DNA from: Clostridium cavendishii DSM 21758
GTDB taxonomy: Bacteria; Bacillota; Clostridia; Clostridiales; Clostridiaceae
NCBI RefSeq assembly: GCF_900141845.1
Contig: NZ_FQZB01000031.1
Span: 1 to 12,194, forward strand
DNA length: 12,194 nt
Reading direction: 5' to 3'
Shown here piece after piece: positions 6,827-12,194 of the stretch (position 1 is the stretch's first letter; each line of letters starts with the position of its first letter). The notes under the pieces are model-generated. The model searched no databases. It was not told where the DNA came from and saw nothing but the letters and a program-made list of their open reading frames with translations. Position numbers and translations under genes: made by a program.

Positions 6827-7723
6827 TTACTGTTTCTCGAGTTTATAAGAATAATCTACATATTCTATATCACTTAAAATAGTTTTTAAATTATTGTAAA
6901 CTACATCTCCACTAATTGTTTTCTTTATAATAAGTTCATGTAATATCTTAGCCTTACATTTTGGACATTTTCCTATAGCCATAAATCTCCAATTAAATAA
7001 CTTTAAAGGTTGTTCTACATTAAACTTAGTTTTACACTTTGGACATTTAAAATCTAATTTTTCATCATCTATTTCATAATTTTCTAAATCTTTAACCATT
7101 ATAGCAGGCATATTATAAATATCCTTTACTATATAATTTTTTACAATTCTACTATTATATAGTCTCTTGAAAACTTCGGCTGTATAAACAGCATCATTTA
7201 ATGCATCATGAAGCTTATCTTCATCTACCCTTATCTTCAGCTCTTCTAACGCATTTTTTAAACTTAAGGATTTCTTGTGTGCTAGGATTTTAGTACAGTA
7301 TTCTTGTATATCTAAATAATCTTTAAGCCAATTTATATCAGTATATTCATGCAAATTTGCATTCTCTATAATTTCAGCTATATCATCTTTTGCCCAAGAA
7401 CAGATTATATCCCCTTCACCTACAAAAGCCTTAACTCCCTCCATGGCTTCCTTAAAAGATAAACCATCTTCAAGCATTTCTTCTGTTATCCCTGTTATCT
7501 CTTCAACTTTAGGATTCATGACTTTAAATATTGTTGGTTTTATATAAGCTTTATACTCTCCAATATTTTTCATGAATTTATCTAATTTAACTGCACCTAT
7601 CTCTATGATTTCATTTTCAAGTTTAACATCCTTCAAGTAAGGATTATTCTCATAAATATTTTCATAATATTTTGTTATATTTCTCATATTGTTAAACTCT
7701 AAGTCTAGTATAATATATCCCAT
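6827..7723 (-). CDS. DEDDh 3'-5' exonuclease with C-terminal zinc ribbon
   Basis: This 298-residue protein has an N-terminal DnaQ-like exonuclease domain (about 1-190) of the KapD/ERI-1-like type. Exo I is ILDLEFN (D7, E9), exo II is SWAKDD (D113 or D114), and exo III is HDALND (H172, D177); all acidic residues needed for two-metal catalysis are present. Residues about 225-260 carry two CPKC knuckles (C227/C230 and C253/C256) that should bind one zinc ion as a ribbon, possibly to hold nucleic acid. The substrate, DNA or RNA, is not determined; ERI-1-like enzymes often trim RNA. It lies 78 nt downstream of the ATPase-LexA fusion on the same strand with no clear terminator between them, so co-transcription is possible. 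A weak extended -10 (TGGCATAAT, about 7766-7758) may give it a promoter too. A GAGAGGATG site precedes ATG 7723. Confidence 0.88.
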   Translation of the reverse strand: MGYIILDLEFNNMRNITKYYENIYENNPYLKDVKLENEIIEIGAVKLDKFMKNIGEYKAYIKPTIFKVMNPKVEEITGITEEMLEDGLSFKEAMEGVKAFVGEGDIICSWAKDDIAEIIENANLHEYTDINWLKDYLDIQEYCTKILAHKKSLSLKNALEELKIRVDEDKLHDALNDAVYTAEVFKRLYNSRIVKNYIVKDIYNMPAIMVKDLENYEIDDEKLDFKCPKCKTKFNVEQPLKLFNWRFMAIGKCPKCKAKILHELIIKKTISGDVVYNNLKTILSDIEYVDYSYKLEKQ

Positions 7724-7801
7724 AGCCTACATCCTCTCACCTTTATATCCATATATAATTATGCCACACTATATATTTTTTTTCATTAATTAAAGCTTAT
7801 T

Positions 7802-9238
7802 TTAATTTTTATTTTTTATTATCCCTATAGCTACTCCTAAAATACTTGCTTCTTTATCCTCTAATGAAATAGGAAAATACTTAGGATTTTCAGGCATTAG
7901 ATATGGTATCTTACTTTTTAAATTAAGTCTTTTTAATGTTGCGCTTCCCTCTATATCTGCAGCTACTATTTCATTATGTAATGCAGTACTTTGTTTCTTT
8001 ATAACAACTAAATCACCATCATTAATATTAGCATTCTTCATACTATCTCCTTTTACATGTAATATAAAGGTCTCTTTAGATCCTTTAAACCAGTTACTTG
8101 GTAAATTAAATATACTCTCTTGTTCTGAGCTAATAAGTATTGGTTCCCCTGCTGCTATATCATTATACATAGGAATATCTATAAGTTCATTTTCCTCATA
8201 TATATATGAGGTATCATCTTCTTGAACTAATATTTCCTTCTCTACTGAAGCTGAATCTTTAACAAAAGTTACGATTCTCTTATGCTTCAAATCATGAAAT
8301 TCATAAGTCTCCATAGAAGAAATTTGTATTTTTTCTTTCTTAAATTGATTTTTTAAAACTATACTCTTTAATTTTGACTCTGTATTTAAGGTACTTATTT
8401 TTCTTCCCTTTTTAAGCCAAATATTTTCTCTATCACATTCATTATTATTTATAATAAAAATAAATGAAGAATAGTCCTTATTTTCATATAATCTTTTAAC
8501 AAAATCTATTTCTGCTTTAGTTAAAGTTTCCAAATTATCCATAACTATATGAGTAAACTTATCTTTAACTCTTTTAGTTTGCTTTAAAGCAAAAATCACA
8601 TCATCATATTCATCCTTTAATCCTAAATTATTAAGCTTTAAAGAATATTCAAGCATTAAATCAAATATAATATTTCTTGTTATAGAATTTTTATTTAACC
8701 TTTTTGTTCTTCCTTTTCTTTCTACAACAAAATATTCTTCCTTGTTAAAATTACAAGCTTTAATCCATTCAATTTCTTTTAATACAAACTTTTCATTATT
8801 ATTAACTAAAAGTTTATTTTTCTTATTACCTTCTATTTTTTCTAATATTAATGGCTTTAATAATTCCATCTTTTCATCTTCACTTGCTATTTTAAGCTCC
8901 ATCTTAAAAGACTTTTCATAAGCTTTTGAATAGATATTTATAAGACTATTTAAATCTAAAACTCTAACTCTTTCTTCATCTGTAGAAAATAATGAGTAAA
9001 AACTTTCACCAACACGTTCTTTAGCTTCACTATATATATTCATAGCTTCCTTACAACTTTTTTCACCATTACTTATTACAGCTATTTTTTCATCCATATA
9101 TAAACAATAATTATTTGCAAGTTTTACCACTCTATGCATAGCTATAGTAGTTTTCCCTGTACTTTCAGCGCCCTTAAGTACCTGAAATCCAAGGGACTTC
9201 AGATTAAGAAACTTCTTTTGATTCCCTTCAAAATTCAT
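7802..9238 (-). CDS. Fusion of degenerate UvrD/HelD-like ATPase with LexA-type S24 autoprotease
   Basis: A 478-residue protein in two parts. Residues 1 to about 305 resemble the first half of an SF1A helicase: Walker A GAESTGKT (23-30) within a HelD/UvrD-like context ending AMHRVVKL, then a motif II region at 230-240 reading IVMDNLETL, where the usual DE is DN. The second RecA-like domain and motifs V-VI are missing. Residues about 352-478 form a LexA/UmuD-like S24 peptidase domain with cleavage site Ala363-Gly364, Ser399 (GDSM) and Lys436 (ATLKR); the Ser-Lys distance of 37 equals that of E. coli LexA (119/156). No helix-turn-helix is seen. I infer a stress-responsive protein that self-cleaves, perhaps on RecA filaments, splitting off its ATPase part. 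ATG 9238 is chosen because GGAGGG lies 7 nt upstream; the TTG at 9253 is discounted. Its leader holds a terminator-like hairpin. Confidence 0.85.
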   Translation of the reverse strand: MNFEGNQKKFLNLKSLGFQVLKGAESTGKTTIAMHRVVKLANNYCLYMDEKIAVISNGEKSCKEAMNIYSEAKERVGESFYSLFSTDEERVRVLDLNSLINIYSKAYEKSFKMELKIASEDEKMELLKPLILEKIEGNKKNKLLVNNNEKFVLKEIEWIKACNFNKEEYFVVERKGRTKRLNKNSITRNIIFDLMLEYSLKLNNLGLKDEYDDVIFALKQTKRVKDKFTHIVMDNLETLTKAEIDFVKRLYENKDYSSFIFIINNNECDRENIWLKKGRKISTLNTESKLKSIVLKNQFKKEKIQISSMETYEFHDLKHKRIVTFVKDSASVEKEILVQEDDTSYIYEENELIDIPMYNDIAAGEPILISSEQESIFNLPSNWFKGSKETFILHVKGDSMKNANINDGDLVVIKKQSTALHNEIVAADIEGSATLKRLNLKSKIPYLMPENPKYFPISLEDKEASILGVAIGIIKNKN

Positions 9239-9245
9239 TTTTTGT

Positions 9246-9251
9246 CCCTCC
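9246..9251 (-). promoter_or_regulatory. Ribosome binding site fixing the start of the ATPase-LexA fusion
   Basis: GGAGGG on the minus strand, 7 nt before ATG 9238. The longer in-frame TTG at 9253-9251 shares a base with this site and so cannot be served by it. Confidence 0.8.
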
Positions 9252-9256
9252 AAATT

Positions 9257-9284
9257 CTTAAAAGAAAAAGCCCCGAAAGGCTTT
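9257..9284 (-). terminator. Intrinsic terminator in the 5' leader of the ATPase-LexA gene (possible attenuator)
   Basis: On the minus strand AAAGCC (9284-9279) pairs with GGCTTT (9272-9267) across a 6-nt loop, followed by TTTTTCTTTT (down to 9257), a standard intrinsic terminator shape. It sits 5 nt upstream of the ribosome binding site (9246-9251) and about 6 nt after the predicted transcription start near 9290, so it would lie inside the leader. It may control read-through into the gene, or simply stop stray transcription or protect the 5' end. Confidence 0.75.
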
Positions 9285-9296
9285 AATATTAAAATA

Positions 9297-9325
9297 ATTA
9301 TATCAAATTTGAAGTTTTTTGTCTA
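9297..9325 (-). promoter_or_regulatory. Sigma-A promoter of the ATPase-LexA fusion gene
   Basis: On the minus strand TAGACA (9325-9320, 5/6) is followed by a 17-nt spacer and a perfect TATAAT (9302-9297) preceded by TGA, making an extended -10. This is the best promoter in the window by consensus. Transcription should begin near 9290. No GAAC-N4-GTTC LexA box overlaps it. Confidence 0.75.
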
Positions 9326-9333
9326 AGCTATAT

Positions 9334-9402
9334 AAAAAATGAACTTATAGAATTTTTTCTCCGATCTGTTAATTCCAAATCATTCAAAATTCTATAAGCT
9401 CA
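9334..9402 (-). terminator. Long-loop hairpin with U-tract after the MutS-like gene
   Basis: Perfect 13-bp arms (9344-9356 with 9386-9398, core CTTATAGAATTTT) extend to 17 bp with one mismatch (9340-9402), around a 29-nt loop. On the minus strand the stem is followed by six T (9339-9334). It begins 38 nt past the stop of the MutS-like gene and ends just before the next promoter, so it is probably that gene's terminator. The long loop is unusual, and a dispersed intergenic repeat is an alternative. Confidence 0.65.
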
Positions 9403-9439
9403 CTTAACCCTTAAAAATATAAAACAGTTATAATGTATT

Positions 9440-11236
9440 TTATTTTATTTCAATTCCAGCCATTTTCATAAGATAAATAGCATTTTTTGTTTCTGATTTG
9501 CCGTATCTTAATTTGTAATCAAATCTAAGCTGATTATTTTCATAATATTCCCTAAAATTATAATTAACAACTTTTTTATTTGTTGTTTCCAAGTCACATA
9601 ATTCTAAATCATGTGTTGACACCAATCCCATTGCTTTTTCAGTGCTTAATTGATTTATTAATATTGTCGCCCCAGTATGCCTATCCAAAGAATTTGTTCC
9701 TTTAAATATTTCATCCAATAAGAAGAATATTTTTTCATCTCTTTTTGATGCTTCCACTATATTTTTAACCCTTAAAATTTCAGCATAAAAAGAAGATATA
9801 CTCTCTTCCAAATTATCACCAGTTCTCATACATGTATAAACATTAAAGATACCTGCATTAAAACTTTTAGCCCTTACTGGTGATCCTAAATAAGTTAATA
9901 TAAGATTAAAACCTAAAGTTCTTAAGAAGGTACTCTTACCTGACATATTAGAGCCAGTTATAAGCATAATACTCTTGCCTTTATCAAGGACAAAACTATT
10001 TGATACTGCTTTATCCATAAGCGTTGGATGAGCAACTTCGTCACCTTTTATTATTAATCCATCTTCTATATTTGGTATACACCAATTTGGATTATTATAG
10101 CTTAATAAACTTAAACTAGATATTGCTTCTATATCTCCTATAGTTTCAAACCATCCATCTACATAGTCTCCATTTTCTATTCTCCACATTTCTAACTTAT
10201 ATAAAATTTGAAAATCAAACATAAGCAAAGCATTTAATAAAAAATAAAAACCATTACCTCTATCATAAATCCATATAGCACAATCAGCTAGTTGTTTGAA
10301 TTTTTTACTACTTTTCTCTCCATTTATAATTGTAGCCGCCTTTAGATTTGAAAGAGTTTCAGCATTAAAATCCTCATTTTCTATAAGCTCTATAATTTTA
10401 AAATAGGCTTGTAAATTCTTTTTTATAACTGAAAATAATTTTAATACTTCTACAGTTTCTTTTGTTAAAGTCCTTAAGATTAAATAATCACCTGCTAAAA
10501 GTAGTATTAGAAACTCCCATCTAAAAACACCTAATATTACAGCAACAATTACTGCAATATTTATTATAGGACATACCAATCTTATTATTTTAGTAGGCAA
10601 ACTTATTATCCTATTATTTCTATCCTTACACCATTTTTTAAAAGCAGCTATTTCATCATCACTTTCTTCTATATCCATAGTCTCAACTTGTAATTTTTCC
10701 CTAAAATCTATTTTTTCTCCAAGCTCTCTTAAAGTTTCCTGCCTCAAAATTATTTCTTGTTTATTTGGTAATTCATTAATTCTTAGGATCTCTTTAAGCT
10801 TTTTTCTTCCAAAAGAAGTTCCTGTTACATTTATCCATTGAAACAAAGAACTTTTACCAAATATATCTAAATCATTTGTAAAACCATGTTCCCCATCTAA
10901 ATATTCTTCACCCTTATCATCAAACTTCTTCCATTCTCCATTTAACCTTTTTATATGCTCTAAATTAATTTTTATTACTTTTTCTAACTTTTTCTTTTTA
11001 TCCTCAGTTTTCTCATATAACTTAACTGTATATATAAACAAAGCTATATGAGCTAATAGAATTAAAATAGCATAAGTAAACGTTGTTTTTTTGTATACAA
11101 AATATGTTGTTATAATAGCACTTACAAATATAATTACTCTTAGGATACTATATAAATTTGTCTGTTTGTTTATATCTAAAATTCTCTCTTCATTGGATTT
11201 TTTTCTTTCCAGGTATATATTTTCCCTACTTTGCAT
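9440..11236 (-). CDS. Membrane-anchored MutS-family ATPase
   Basis: The 598-residue protein ends in a MutS-type ABC ATPase (about 395-590): Walker A TGSNMSGKST (427-436), the MutS signature region RTGDNLEESISSFYAEI (471-487), Walker B FFLLDE (504-509) followed by GTNSLDRHTGA, and the switch histidine in STHDLE (540-545). A MutS core/lever-like helical part precedes it. Unlike mismatch-repair MutS (around 850 residues), it lacks the mismatch-recognition and connector domains and instead has hydrophobic segments at about 31-48, 53-72, 217-238 and 239-256, likely two pairs of membrane helices. It is therefore not the canonical mismatch sensor; the role of these short, membrane-bound MutS relatives is not established. 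ATG 11236 follows an AAAGGAG site. It has its own promoter divergent from bioY and a hairpin terminator downstream. Confidence 0.87.
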   Translation of the reverse strand: MQSRENIYLERKKSNEERILDINKQTNLYSILRVIIFVSAIITTYFVYKKTTFTYAILILLAHIALFIYTVKLYEKTEDKKKKLEKVIKINLEHIKRLNGEWKKFDDKGEEYLDGEHGFTNDLDIFGKSSLFQWINVTGTSFGRKKLKEILRINELPNKQEIILRQETLRELGEKIDFREKLQVETMDIEESDDEIAAFKKWCKDRNNRIISLPTKIIRLVCPIINIAVIVAVILGVFRWEFLILLLAGDYLILRTLTKETVEVLKLFSVIKKNLQAYFKIIELIENEDFNAETLSNLKAATIINGEKSSKKFKQLADCAIWIYDRGNGFYFLLNALLMFDFQILYKLEMWRIENGDYVDGWFETIGDIEAISSLSLLSYNNPNWCIPNIEDGLIIKGDEVAHPTLMDKAVSNSFVLDKGKSIMLITGSNMSGKSTFLRTLGFNLILTYLGSPVRAKSFNAGIFNVYTCMRTGDNLEESISSFYAEILRVKNIVEASKRDEKIFFLLDEIFKGTNSLDRHTGATILINQLSTEKAMGLVSTHDLELCDLETTNKKVVNYNFREYYENNQLRFDYKLRYGKSETKNAIYLMKMAGIEIK

Positions 11237-11261
11237 AAGTTTACTCCTTTTTTGTTTATAT

Positions 11262-11275
11262 TAACAATCTTGTTA
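11262..11275. repeat. Short palindrome downstream of the mutS-like promoter
   Basis: TAACAA (11262-11267) and TTGTTA (11270-11275) flank a 2-nt spacer, immediately downstream of the -10 box of the mutS-like gene. The position would suit an operator, and the TTGTTA/TAACAA half-site recurs in the MarR palindrome, but such short AT-rich palindromes arise easily by chance. Confidence 0.3.
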
Positions 11276-11277
11276 TT

Positions 11278-11306
11278 ATTATACCTTTATTAAAAATTTA
11301 CTACAA
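11278..11306 (-). promoter_or_regulatory. Predicted promoter of the MutS-like gene
   Basis: On the minus strand, TTGTAG (11306-11301) and a perfect TATAAT (11283-11278) are 17 nt apart, about 40 nt before the start codon at 11236. The -35 is a weak match (3/6). Confidence 0.5.
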
Positions 11307-11332
11307 TATATATTTTTTATGCAAAAAATATT

Positions 11333-11361
11333 TTGACTTTCAAAGCAAATCGTTTTAAAAT
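11333..11361 (+). promoter_or_regulatory. bioY promoter
   Basis: TTGACT (11333-11338) and TAAAAT (11356-11361) are separated by 17 nt, both 5/6 matches. The last base of the -10 abuts or overlaps the BirA-type operator, and transcription should start inside it, so a bound repressor would block initiation. Confidence 0.75.
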
Positions 11362-11402
11362 ATTATTGTAAACCAAATTTTAAAATTAGGTTTACAATAA
11401 TA
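11361..11402. promoter_or_regulatory. BirA-type biotin operator upstream of bioY
   Basis: Perfect 14-bp arms (11361-11374 and 11389-11402) containing TTGTAAACC and GGTTTACAA flank a 14-nt spacer that is itself mostly self-complementary. This matches the form of Firmicute BirA boxes (TTGTTAACC, spacer of about 15, GGTTAACAA). The bifunctional biotin ligase/repressor BirA, charged with biotinyl-AMP, should bind here and shut off bioY when biotin is plentiful. The identification is by form and context. Confidence 0.88.
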
Positions 11403-11418
11403 AAAAAGGAGATACTCT

Positions 11419-12003
11419 ATGCAAATTAAAACTAAGGATCTTATTCTAACCTCATTATTCACAGCCTTAACTTGTATTGGTTCTTATATTGCAATACCTT
11501 TAGGACCCGTTCCTATAACACTCCAAACTTTCTTTGTTATTATGTCAGGGATTATTTTAGGAAGTAAGTTAGGTGCTTTAAGTCAAATAACTTATTTATT
11601 TATAGGCCTTTTAGGCATTCCTGTTTTTTCTGGTGGAACTGGAGGATTAACTTCTGTGCTAAAACCAAGCTTTGGTTTTATATTAGGATTCATATTAGCT
11701 GCATATATAATAGGTAAAATTACTGAAAAAAATAGAAACTTAAAAACTATTATTTTTTCAGTTTTACTAGGTAATTTAATAATTTATCTAATCGGTATAC
11801 CTTATTTTTATATCATTTTTTCATCTTTTATTGGTAAATCAATAACCTTAAGTAAGACTCTTTCATATACTCTAATTCCATTTATACCAGGTGATTTAAT
11901 TAAAAGTTTTTCATTAATCTTACTTTGTAATATTCTTCTTAAAAAGAATTATGCTATTAAGTCTAATAATCAAATTTTTAGCAAAAAAAAGAGAGCTTTA
12001 TAA
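11419..12003 (+). CDS. bioY: BioY, biotin-binding S component of an ECF transporter
   Basis: A 194-residue hydrophobic protein with about six membrane helices, the size and pattern of BioY. Recognisable family stretches are GPVPITLQT (29-37), the glycine-rich GLLGIPVFSGGTGG region (63-76) leading into KPSFGFILGF (82-91), GIPYFY (126-131) and IPGDLIKS (156-163). BioY captures biotin at high affinity and works with the shared energising module EcfA1-EcfA2-EcfT, which is not in this window. A BirA-type operator overlaps its promoter, supporting the substrate assignment. AAGGAG (11406-11411) lies 7 nt before the ATG. The stop codon and the last few codons (tail SKKKRAL) overlap the terminator hairpin of the convergent LPXTG gene, so the charged C-terminal tail is partly dictated by that structure. 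Confidence 0.95.
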   Translation: MQIKTKDLILTSLFTALTCIGSYIAIPLGPVPITLQTFFVIMSGIILGSKLGALSQITYLFIGLLGIPVFSGGTGGLTSVLKPSFGFILGFILAAYIIGKITEKNRNLKTIIFSVLLGNLIIYLIGIPYFYIIFSSFIGKSITLSKTLSYTLIPFIPGDLIKSFSLILLCNILLKKNYAIKSNNQIFSKKKRAL

Positions 12004-12020
12004 AATCCAATAAAGCTCTC
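11983..12020 (-). terminator. Terminator of the LPXTG gene, overlapping the 3' end of bioY
   Basis: A perfect 11-bp stem GAGAGCTTTAT (11991-12001)/ATAAAGCTCTC (12010-12020) has an 8-nt loop. On the minus strand it is followed by eight T (11990-11983), a strong intrinsic terminator for the gene ending at 12040. On the plus strand the tail is not U-rich directly after the stem (CAAAATTATATTT), so it is a weaker terminator for bioY, whose stop codon (12001-12003) lies inside it. Confidence 0.88.
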
Positions 12021-12039
12021 CAAAATTATATTTAAAAAA

Positions 12040-12194
12040 TTATTTTATTGCTTTTTTTCTTCTAACAACAAATATTGATCCTACTGCAATTAATGCTAAG
12101 GCTAACACAATATTAGCTGTTGTATTTACATTACTTCCTGTCTTAGGTAAATTGCTATTTCCATCTTGTTTTTCAGCTATTACATATTTTGAGA
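12040..12194 (-). CDS. LPXTG-anchored cell-surface protein (C-terminal end, runs off window)
   Basis: The last 50 codons are present, ending at TAA 12042-12040. They show a complete sortase sorting signal: LPKTG at positions 15-19 of the visible part, a hydrophobic segment (about TTANIVLALALIAVGSIFVV, 24-43) and a positively charged tail RRKKAIK. Sortase A should cleave between Thr and Gly and link the protein to the peptidoglycan cross-bridge. The preceding SKYVIAEKQDGNSN is a short polar spacer. The N-terminal, functional part lies outside the window, so its role (adhesin, enzyme or other) cannot be stated. A strong terminator follows 19 nt downstream, inside the end of bioY. Confidence 0.9.
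   Translation of the reverse strand, partial: SKYVIAEKQDGNSNLPKTGSNVNTTANIVLALALIAVGSIFVVRRKKAIK

Noticed and set aside
9239..9402. Riboswitch upstream of the ATPase-LexA gene
   Set aside because: The two hairpins tempted this reading, but the promoter at 9297-9325 lies between them, so the long-loop hairpin would not be in the leader from that promoter. No known aptamer class was recognised.
9239..9440. LexA (SOS) box controlling the ATPase-LexA gene
   Set aside because: No GAAC-N4-GTTC-like site was seen here or upstream of the dinG-type gene; the isolated GAAC at 9341 has no partner.
9440..11236. Canonical mismatch repair gene mutS or mutS2
   Set aside because: It lacks the N-terminal mismatch-binding domains of MutS and the C-terminal Smr domain of MutS2, is too short, and has membrane helices.

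Overview
The window is AT-rich, with strong GGAGG-type ribosome binding sites, sigma-A-like promoters and U-tracted hairpin terminators. Its gene families (choline-binding-type wall repeats, an LPXTG surface protein, a DEDD-nuclease/DinG helicase, and BioY under a BirA-type operator) point to a low-GC Firmicute, most likely Clostridium sensu stricto. The species cannot be named from this sequence.

Layout. 1-434 (-) is the N-terminal part of a secreted wall-binding repeat protein. 435-850 is a gene-free divergent promoter region. 851-3880 (+) is a large DinG-type helicase with an N-terminal nuclease domain. It converges on a two-gene minus-strand operon: a MarR regulator (5608-6051) followed by a 14-TM multidrug MFS exporter (4027-5589). 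The operon has a 33-bp perfect palindrome overlapping its promoter. Then, all on the minus strand, come a two-CBS-domain protein (6244-6660), a DEDDh exonuclease with a C-terminal zinc ribbon (6827-7723), a fusion of a degenerate UvrD/HelD-like ATPase with a LexA/S24 autoprotease (7802-9238), and a membrane-anchored MutS-family ATPase (9440-11236). The biotin transporter subunit bioY (11419-12003, +) diverges from the mutS-like gene and converges on the C-terminal end of an LPKTG sortase substrate (12040-12194, -).

The most unusual part is 7802-9440. The ATPase-LexA protein has no helix-turn-helix, its Walker B/DExx motif is altered, and the second half of a helicase is absent. Its self-cleavage Ala-Gly and Ser/Lys dyad are intact. 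Its 5' leader has a good promoter (9297-9325) followed at once by an intrinsic-terminator-shaped hairpin (9257-9284), just before the ribosome binding site. A separate terminator for the upstream mutS-like gene (9334-9402) lies before that promoter, so the inner hairpin looks like an attenuator. With the DinG helicase, the DEDDh exonuclease and the MutS-like ATPase, four of the nine complete genes belong to nucleic-acid metabolism families, though only the exonuclease may be co-transcribed with the fusion gene.

Starts were corrected from the longest possible frame for two genes. The MFS exporter starts at ATG 5589 and the ATPase-LexA protein at ATG 9238, because in each case the upstream GTG or TTG overlaps the ribosome binding site.
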